This document shows, in pieces, positions 56,994 through 64,000 of a DNA stretch of 64,000 bases (positions within the stretch are counted from its first letter, which is position 1; every line of letters begins with the position of its first letter). This DNA comes from Hibiscus mutabilis (lineage: Eukaryota; Streptophyta; Magnoliopsida; Malvales; Malvaceae). Under the pieces are notes generated by a model. The model was not told the DNA's origin. It saw only the letters and a program-made list of their open reading frames with translations, and did not search any database. The position numbers and the translations under genes are program-made. The stretch lies in the NCBI GenBank assembly GCA_019671005.1, contig CM033732.1, positions 7,162,886 to 7,226,885 on the forward strand. Reading direction: 5' to 3'.

Positions 56994-57829
56994 CGTATCG
57001 ATATAGATAAGGGTTTTTGCTACAAGAAAATTCCAAAACCAAAAAAACGTACCGATACGCCCTTAGGCGTACCGATATGGATAGGATCATTTCGATACGC
57101 TTGTACGTGTACCGATTCTTGTTTCAACAACCCCCAACGGCTATTTCCCAACGGTCTTTTAAATTGCATGGCGTACCAAAATAGACTAAGGCGTTCCAAT
57201 ACGCGCAGCCAGAATGGGCATAAATGCTAGTACATGTACCGATACGGGTATACGTGTACCAATATAAAAGGCTGCAGAACTATATTTATTGCGGGAAATA
57301 GAGTCTCCAACGGGTCCAACTAAATCCCAACGGTCTCCAACGGCTAAGAACTCAATTGGGAGTATAAAAGGGACCTTCAAGCTTCAGCAACAACTAATGA
57401 TCTTATTGTCAACAACATTATGATGAAAATCTGTCTTAGTGCTTTTGTGAGCTCAAATGTTTATATTTGGTCAAGTGTTTTAGGATAGGGTGAGTGCTTC
57501 AATTGTGCAAGCATCAACCTTGTGAGAGGGATTTTTAGTTTGCCTTGTTTTTCTCTTTTTAAAGAGGGTTTACTCAAGCTTTAGGGTAGAAGCTTTGATT
57601 GTTGTAAAGGTTTCCTCCTAAGCCTAGAAAAGGGGACGAAATTCAATAGTGAAATTGAGAAATCTTTAGTGGGAAGCTAAGGTAGTGGACGTAGGCTTTG
57701 GTTAGAAATACGAACCTCTCTAAAATTCTTGTGTCAATTTTCTATCTTTTACTTCACACAACCATCACCCAAAATACAACTTCTCCACCACTTGGCAACA
57801 CAAACGGTTGAAGGAATTCGAGCCCAACA
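56994..57829 (+). mobile_element. 3' LTR of the SIRE-like element, second part
   Basis: Continues from 45250 and matches 42090-42958. Includes the gtaccgatac array (57000-57260), a TATA-like gagtataaaaggg near 57359, and the LTR end GAGCCCAACA. Confidence 0.9.
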
Positions 57830-57834
57830 ATATA

Positions 57835-59014
57835 TAATCCCAATTCAACTTAATTAGAATTTTAATATATATATTAATATATGTAATCCCAATTCAACTT
57901 TAATTAGGATTTCATTATATATATGAATTTAAATCAAATTATATTATTTATATATTAAAAGAGTCATAATTACAATAATTATTTTCTTTTAATATTTATC
58001 TAATAGTTAAATTATATATATCAAATATATATTAATTTATCTAAATTTGTGTAGAAGAAATTTGTACATATATAATTCGTTTAATATATGCTCATTTCAA
58101 CAGTGGGTGTGACCCTGTAGGTTCTTTGTAACGTTAGTAGTAAATATTAGGACATTTCTAATATTACAAACAATGAAGTGACATCTAGCAATATGTCATT
58201 GTCACCTAAGTTACAAGAAATCATGATTCGACATAACCTCTTCGTGATTAACTCTTTTCATGTATTACATCCTTTTGTCATTTATATCTAGATTGGACAC
58301 AAGTCATAGAAGAGTCACACTTGTATAGTCCATCTAATATTTCTTAATATCTTGAGTAGACTATTAAACGAATAACTATGATATCTCATATCAACATATT
58401 CGAGCATGGCCATGCATTTCTAGTCTCACTCAATTAAGTATCCTACGATATTACTCCTATTATGTAGGAGGGACAAATCCTATCTTGATCAACTATATCT
58501 CACTACATAGATTGTGACATATCCAACATCAGTCTTTATAGTGTAGTCAGTTACGACACACATTTAACTGTATCAAAATATGAAACTCACGATGTTGAAT
58601 AATGATGATCTCAAGTTTGAGGACCATACATGTAGTTATCACTATGAGCAATGTTTGTGACTGTCACATAATAATCCAAGAAACATGTTCATAGCAGGTC
58701 AGTCCATTATGTCTTTCTCTAATACATACTCATGTATTGATTTTGATATCTCTATGTCAATGACAACACTTTTTCATCAATCAACTACACATTAGTCTTA
58801 AATGCATCATTGTTGTCCATGCCCACAAAGATACTCGACTAAGGACATTTAAGAATAACTATGTTATTCTAGGGACTTTATTATAATCCAGTTTATTTAT
58901 GCACGCAGAATTGTAACTGGAAATAATAATGACAATGTCTCTTTATGAATAAACAAGGTAAAAACAAATGCCATTTACAATTATCTTATGATTTGTCTTT
59001 GGGCATACTCTAGC
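57835..59014 (-). mobile_element. Right half of the AT-rich Copia-type LTR
   Basis: Non-coding. Begins in the ~60-bp AT-rich repeats and ends at '…gggcatactctagca'. The middle (58090-58560: 'gggtgtgaccctgtaggttc', 'gagcatggccatgcatttct') consists of words seen in a common class of plant LTRs. See the whole-element entry for boundaries. Confidence 0.55.
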
Positions 59015-59149
59015 ACCTTGACAATCGAAACTACCAAAGATTTATTTTGAATTAACAACTTTTCATTCTGGTTTATTCAACCAAGTCGAAACTTATACTT
59101 TACTTTACCAGAACTTGCCCCCATACGAACAAAAACTAACTTACGATCT

Positions 59150-60202
59150 ACAAGATTCCACCACTCGAACCTATAGCACCCATGTTGAAGATGTAGCCAA
59201 CCTTTGAGACTGAGATGGTGTATCCTCATCCATAATTGGGCAATCTTTTACCATATGCCCTGGTGCCCGACACCTACAACAAACCTTCTAAAGCAAAAAG
59301 CACACTCTAAAGTGATATCAACTGTAATGCTCATACGCTGAGGGAAGAGACGCTCTCACTGAACCATTAGTACACTTTTTGGAGTAAAAATAAAAAATTA
59401 CTTTATGAACCCTTAATCTAGATCCTAAACCGACTCTAGATAGCTGGTCTGAAGCAACTCTCTTTGGACCCTTCGAAGCATAAAACCTCCCTTGCGGGAC
59501 TTGAAAAGAACCTATGATATCTTGGGTCTCCATAATGTAGCCCTTATAGTTTTTAAACTAACTAGATGTCGATCCTTGAAGTCATTCAATTACTTTCACA
59601 CTATTGGCTAACTCGAAAAATATCCTAAGTGGTCCTACTGTTACGTATAACTGAATGTCAACCTTTAATCCATGTTTGAACCTCTTACTCCTTAACTCCT
59701 CGGTGGCAACCAACTCTGGGGCATAACGGCTTACTCACAAAAAATCTTGCTCATATTCAAACATTGTCTGATCCTCTTGAACCAGGTCTAGGAACTGATC
59801 TCTCATCTCATCCATATGAACCTCACTGATGTACTTCTTCCTAAACTCTTCCACGAAGGTATCTCAAGTAGGTAATACATGCTGCAAACCCAACTCAATG
59901 GTCTTTCACCATTTGTATGCATTGCCCTTAAGAAAGGAGATAATGTAATCGAGGTCATCCTCTAGACTCTCTCTCATCTGTCTCAAAATCCTTTGAGTGT
60001 CTCTTAACCACTGATCAACCTTAAAAGGGTCATCCTCACCCAAACCTTCAAAGTTTTTAGGCCTAAAAAGGTGAAGCCTCTCTACAGGTGTCTTGCGAGG
60101 GGTGTCATATTGCCTCGGAATAGCTTGAACCACTTGCAAAAGGGCAGAGGTAAGATCACAAAAGTGACTCTCCCCTCTATTTTCCATTTTCCTTTCCATC
60201 AA
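59150..60202 (-). pseudogene. gag: Gag of the G1 Gypsy element, with zinc knuckle
   Basis: The frame 60202-59906 begins MMERKMENRGESH and has the Gypsy gag start LHLFRPKNFEGLGEDDPFKV, then DQWLRDTQRILRQM. After stops, homology continues leftward as FVEEFRKKYISEVHMDEMRD (about 59860-59800). A minus-strand frame at 59533-59318 and a zinc knuckle CCRCRAPGHMVKDC (CX2CX4HX4C, about 59285-59235) complete the usual order. It begins about 150 bases downstream of the primer site. The rest of the polyprotein is interrupted by the nested insertions or missing. Confidence 0.82.
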
Positions 60203-60349
60203 CTATTTTCGGAACACAAAGAAATAAAGCAGCACATCAGGATTCCCAGTCTTGTAAAAGTACCACTCAAATGCAGGGACTTGTATTCACTAGACACCTT
60301 ACCACGACATTTAAACCACCCTAAAGTTTCCTAGAATCGGCTAAACCTA

Positions 60350-60362
60350 GGATCTGATACCA
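60350..60362 (-). other. Primer-binding site, tRNA-iMet type, of the G1 element
   Basis: On the minus strand, five bases after the LTR end (…GTGTTACA tttag), the sequence is TGGTATCAGATCC, matching the initiator-tRNA-Met primer site TGGTATCAGAGC of many plant LTR elements in its first ten bases. Confidence 0.85.
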
Positions 60363-60367
60363 CTAAA

Positions 60368-60687
60368 TGTAACACTCTGTTCCTGATCCGAATCCGAAGT
60401 GCTACATTTGGGTCTCCTAAAAACTGACCTAGCAAAATTTTCATTTAAAATCACAACTTTGGCATTTCTCAAAAAATCCATTTCCATAAATCCACGTAAA
60501 TAAATAGCATTTAAAATGAGTTTACCAAAATAGGAGCTTCAATTTAAAATACATCGTATTACAAAATAATAATTCAAATAGAGTTACAGACTCGACTGTG
60601 GTAAGGTCCTATGAATACATTTTAGTCCAAAACGCACGAAAAAACCGCAATTCTGCACGCTGAGCTAACAAAGCTCAATGATACATT
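60368..60687 (-). mobile_element. 5' LTR fragment of the G1 element
   Basis: 320 bases matching 37288-37680 with an internal deletion near 60633. The plus strand starts tgtaacactctg and similarity stops near 'aagctcaatgatacatt'. The other ~2.2 kb of the LTR are missing, so the right target duplication is lost. Confidence 0.8.
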
Positions 60688-61027
60688 ATTTAAGTCTTTT
60701 TAAACTCTTTTACTAAACTCAGTGGTACTAAAATATCAAATTATTCTTTTAATCCCTCAAAAATATTAATAATATAATTTAAGTCTTTTAAACTCTTTTA
60801 CTAAACTGGAAAGTTATTATTTAACCCTCTTAAAATTATTTTTTAACTTTGAGACCTTTTAAAAATTTATAATTATATATCGACCCCTTCTACACAAAAT
60901 TTATAGTTTCATCCCTAGTATGCATACTTCAAAACATCAAATAAAAATTTTGGTTTACACAATGAGATAACTTTTTATCTTATAAGCACACCCAATCTAT
61001 CCTAAAAAAAAAACTAGGTAAACAACT
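60688..61027. other. AT-rich sequence, nothing recognised
   Basis: A repeated 'ttaagtctttttaaactctttt' type phrase occurs twice (60689 and 60780). No coding signal. Confidence 0.4.
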
Positions 61028-62306
61028 TAAATCACCGTATAACTATGAGGTGGTTTCAGCTTGACCATCATACTTTCAATTATGCTTTTAGTCAAGCTAC
61101 TTGACGTTAAAACCTAACAGATATGTGACGTGATAATTAATAAAAATTTATATATTTACACATTGTTTAACTTACATATTATATCGATTTAGTTATAATT
61201 TTAATTTAATTTAATAAATTTAATTACACAATCAGATAATGACACGTGTCATGACAAAGTATGCTTCCCATGGAGTTTTAATCCAGGGCGTGTGGGTTTA
61301 AAAACCCCAACTCCAACCATTGAGTCACTTATGGGAGAAAATTAAAGTAAAAATACGGTTTCGAGAAGAGAAAATTTTATATATTAAACTATTCTATATA
61401 ATATTATTATATTAATACAATATCAATATACTAATAATTTAATATTATGACTAAATTTATTAAATTAAATTAATACTATGAGTAGATTGATGTAATATGT
61501 AAAAGGAAAATTTTACCACGCTCGACGAATACCGTTGAACACCACTAACGCTGAACATTGCTGAACACCATTAAATTGATTAATAAAGATTAAAAATTTT
61601 AAGGACTGAACATATAATTATAAATTATTTAAAATAAAATTTCAATTAAATTATTTTTCATAAATATTATATTTTTTATTATTTTTTTAATAATTGGATC
61701 AAATACCAACCTTATTCAATTTAAAAATAAAAAACCCTAAACCTTAAATCATAAACCATATGCCTTAAACCCTAAACCCTAAAAGCAAAACCCTAAACCC
61801 TAACCTAAAACCCTAAACTCAACAACCATAAACCCTAAACTCAAAGCCCTAAACCCTAAACCCTAAATTCAAACATTGGGTTTAGGCTTTAGGCTTTAGG
61901 CTTTTGGGTTTAGTGTTTATGAGTTAGGATTTTGAGTTTAGGGTTTAGGGTTTTTTAAATTGCTAAGGTTGATATTTGATCCAATTATTTAAAAATTAAA
62001 AATATAATATATATGAGAAATACTTTAATTAAAATTTTATTTTAAATAATTTATAATTATATGTTGAGTCCTTGAGATTTTTAATCTTTGTTAATCAATT
62101 TAATGGTGTTCAATGATATTAATCGTTAATAGTTTTTAACGGTGTTCGTCGAACGTGGTAAACTCATCTTATGTAAAAACATGAATCAAATATATAAATA
62201 TATAAATTTTTATTAACTGCCATGCCACATATTCTGTTAAGTTTTAATGGCACAATTGAAAATATAATGGTCAAACTGAAACCACTCATAGTTAGGTGAT
62301 CTTTTA
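61028..62306. mobile_element. Nested foldback/MITE complex
   Basis: The outer inverted arms are about 61028-61165 and 62190-62306. 'actatgaggtggtttcagc' pairs with 'gaaaccactcatagttaggt', and 'gtgacgtgataattaataaa' with 'attaactgccatgccacata'. Between them are a second AT-rich inverted pair (about 61170-61230 against 61440-61505) and a third foldback (61510-62163). Several non-autonomous DNA elements have inserted into each other. No transposase. Confidence 0.65.
61510..62163. mobile_element. Foldback element with telomere-like centre (CCCTAAA then TTTAGGG)
   Basis: Ends TTTTACCACGCTCGACGAA and TTCGTCGAACGTGGTAAA are inverted, and similarity continues inward for about 200 bases (attggatcaaatacc against ggttgatatttgatccaat). 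The middle (61735-61955) has about fifteen CCCTAAA-type heptamers followed by inverted TTTAGGG-type heptamers. The orientation is opposite to the centre of the element at 29644-29972. Confidence 0.75.
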
Positions 62307-64000
62307 AATAGTATACTGAAAAAAATTAACCAGAACTTTCATATAAAATTGAAGAAAAAAATGTATATATGTGTAAGTATTTGGTTGATAAGTTTGGTGA
62401 GAATGAGGGTACAAATTACACAAGTTTGATATACAAGAGTGAAATACTAGAAAGCCTTCAACAACCAACAACTTGGGTGGTTCTCTTTGTGTCCTAAAAC
62501 CTATCTTTTAAACATCCTCATAACTACGAGTGATTTAAACCAAACAATGCCATTATTATTACAATCCAACGTTGGGGGCAAACGTCCATTGACCAAAAGT
62601 AGGATTTTTCAGTTACCATCAAATGCCCGTTTGAACGATAAAAATAATGGACAAACACCTGTTGAAGATCAAACCGATGACCGTGACCGTTTGACGTAAA
62701 AATAAAGAACAAACGAATATTGAAGATCATGACAGCAAAAAAAACGAACCTTAATATTTTTTAACGCAGATTAATCCAAAAATGGATGAGATTCTTTTTG
62801 TGGGTGGGGATCTGTTCTTGTGATACACTGCTCGAAATAGTGGCTCTTAGCTTTAACTTGTGGGGTTTTAGTTTTACCCAATGAAACATTGAGTTTTTGC
62901 ACTACTTTTCTCCTTCTCCATGTCGTTACTGTCGGTAATCATGTTTTACTTTTCTCCTTTTTTCCAACTTCTTTCTCAATCTCCCTTGTACATTTTTTAA
63001 GTTTAAAGTATCCATGGTTTCGATCAAAGTATGAACTAGTTTTATCGCATTGTTAAACGAATGTTCAATCGTTGTTGCTTTATGATAGAATGCATTTATC
63101 TTCTTATTTTTCGATCCGTCAAGTTTATTTGATTTGACAGAATCACAGAAAATGACTAAATATATAGATTTTTTTTGAGTTGTACACCAACTTAGGTTAA
63201 TGGGACTACATGGTAGAGATGGTCGTGACATGCCTATGAGGTGATAGCAAAGGAGTTAAATAAACCTTGAGACTGTCCGAGTTATTAACTTTTTTTAATA
63301 TTTTAATGTGATTATAATGTAGTACTTGTTCATACTTTTTTTTAATTTTTTGATAACGTACACATATCTTACAGATCAAACTGCTCGAACTATCTTCTTT
63401 TTTCCACTTGGACTACTTGTAGGGTTCTCCTAATTATTAAATTTGAACTAATTATTAATAGAATTAGGTTATTAAATGTCGTCTGAAGATTTCTTAACCA
63501 ATGCATTTTTGGATATACTAGCCTAATACTCTCTGCTTTATTTTATGATCTTAGTTAATTAGTAGTAATGCTATCTCTTATTTCTTGTTAAGTTATTAGT
63601 TAGTTAGTTGTCAGATTGAATACTTAGTTATTTTTGTTAATTAGTTGAGTAGAATATATTTGTTAAGTAATTAGTTAGTTAGATTGAATATTTAGTTATT
63701 TTAGTTTATTAGTTTTTTTTTGCTCAGTATAAGATTTATTTGATTAATAGCATAAACATAAGGTGTGTGCATCGTTAAAAACTTTCTACACTTAAATGGA
63801 GAAAAAGAGTACAAACAACTTAAGTAAAAGTCAATACAAATACAATTCCGAAAACCACATGTATCTTAGCTTCACCTCGAATTTCCTCACGACACCAAAA
63901 TGAGAATAAAGAAAAAAAACCTATAGCACCCATGTTCCAGACCCCCTCTAAAACCTTCCCCAAGAATATAAAACAAGCTGCAGACACCCGCACAACCTGG
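62307..64000. other. Intergenic sequence with short repeats, no gene recognised
   Basis: A degenerate two-copy tandem of ~55 bases is at about 62627-62740 ('aataatggacaaacacctg' / 'aataaagaacaaacgaata'). A SINE-like minus-strand fragment at 63285-63400 is related to 30205-30350. TTAGTTAG-type simple sequence lies at 63550-63700. At 63918-63936 a 19-base match to 59168-59186 (cctatagcacccatgtt core) suggests another element fragment at the window edge. Frames at 62487-62699 and 62926-63231 have no recognisable domain. Confidence 0.4.

Larger units (their letters stand above)
41886..57829 (+). mobile_element. SIRE/Maximus-like Copia element, gag-only, split by Athila
   Basis: The left LTR is 41886-42958. 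The internal region 42959-45055 is only 2.1 kb. The right LTR is 45056-45250 plus 56994-57829. The internal region holds a degraded primer-site match (tagtattagagagagg at 42961), a SIRE-type gag and a purine tract (aaaaagagggagat) at the right LTR, with no protease, integrase or RT. Flanks ataaa (41881-41885) and atata (57830-57834) would be an imperfect duplication. In the first 195 bases the LTRs differ at roughly a dozen positions, so this insertion is older than the Athila copy. Confidence 0.85.
41283..59014 (-). mobile_element. AT-rich Copia-type LTR (probable solo LTR), split by the SIRE insertion
   Basis: The two halves, 41283-41885 and 57835-59014, join at a run of ~60-base AT-rich repeats (tataatcccaattcaactta type, 41640-41885 and 57831-57930). 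On the minus strand the right end starts TGCTAGAGTATGCCC, as in a widespread plant Copia-type LTR. CCTTG occurs just outside both proposed ends (41278-41282 and 59015-59019), which would be a 5-base duplication. The left end does not finish in the canonical CA, so that boundary is tentative. Without insertions it is about 1.78 kb and non-coding. Confidence 0.55.
37288..60687 (-). mobile_element. Tekay/Del-like Ty3/Gypsy element (family G1), host of the nested insertions
   Basis: The 3' LTR is 37288-40842. The 3' internal end (40843-41277) carries the 'tttgaggacaaaattt'-type sequence before the LTR that is characteristic of this Gypsy branch. The 5' internal end has gag (59150-60202) and a tRNA-Met primer site (60350-60362), followed by a truncated 5' LTR (60368-60687) that matches 37288-37680. 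Everything between about 41283 and 59014 is a later insertion. Without it the element lacks most of pol. Orientation and family membership come from both LTRs and the primer site. Confidence 0.75.

Noticed and set aside
61735..61955. True telomere or interstitial telomere fusion
   Set aside because: The heptamers are degenerate, few, and enclosed by inverted arms of a foldback element, so they are not a chromosome-end array.

Overview
This window looks like repeat-rich heterochromatin or pericentromeric sequence from a eudicot plant nuclear genome. It is AT-rich, has no recognisable intact host gene, and is packed with nested LTR retrotransposons, SINE-like elements, foldback/MITE-type DNA elements and short tandem repeats. 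The mix of families (Athila, SIRE-type Copia, Tat/Ogre-type and Tekay/Del-type Ty3/Gypsy) is typical of angiosperms. Species cannot be read from the sequence; a Malvales-like origin is only a guess.

Layout. 1-16101: a large minus-strand Tat/Ogre-like Ty3/Gypsy element. Its 3' LTR is cut by the window start, its 5' LTR is 13389-16101, and it has a tRNA-Arg-type primer site. It holds gag-like and coiled-coil coding remnants and 3'-UTR tandem arrays, but no pol that I can see. 16102-18013: a broken MULE-type end and a SINE. 18014-21560: a foldback element interrupted by a 2.9-kb solo LTR (18034-20910, TSD CCATA) and by a SINE with 17-bp TSDs. 21561-37287: mainly non-coding sequence with a complete 1.2-kb MULE (23581-24786, 9-bp TSD), MITEs, SINEs, a foldback with telomere-like repeats, a shrunken Copia relic (31190-31960), tandem duplications and two gene-flank-like low-repeat islands (27360-28340, 36590-37287).

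37288-60687 is one multi-level nest. A minus-strand Tekay/Del-like Gypsy element (3' LTR 37288-40842, gag and primer site 59150-60362, truncated 5' LTR 60368-60687) is split by an AT-rich Copia-type LTR (41283-59014). That LTR is split by a gag-only SIRE-like Copia element (41886-57829), whose right LTR is split by a nearly complete Athila element (45251-56988, TSD CACCC). A 965-bp hAT-type element (8-bp TSD) also sits inside the 3' LTR of the outermost element. 60688-64000 holds nested foldback DNA elements, one with a telomere-like centre, and unassigned AT-rich sequence.

The only multi-domain coding region is the Athila element: gag, aspartic protease, reverse transcriptase, RNase H, integrase and a 3' ORF in the expected order, but with many frameshifts and stops. 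Coding function in this window is retrotransposition, mostly decayed. The Tat/Ogre-like and SIRE-like elements keep only gag and, if mobile at all, would have depended on enzymes made elsewhere.
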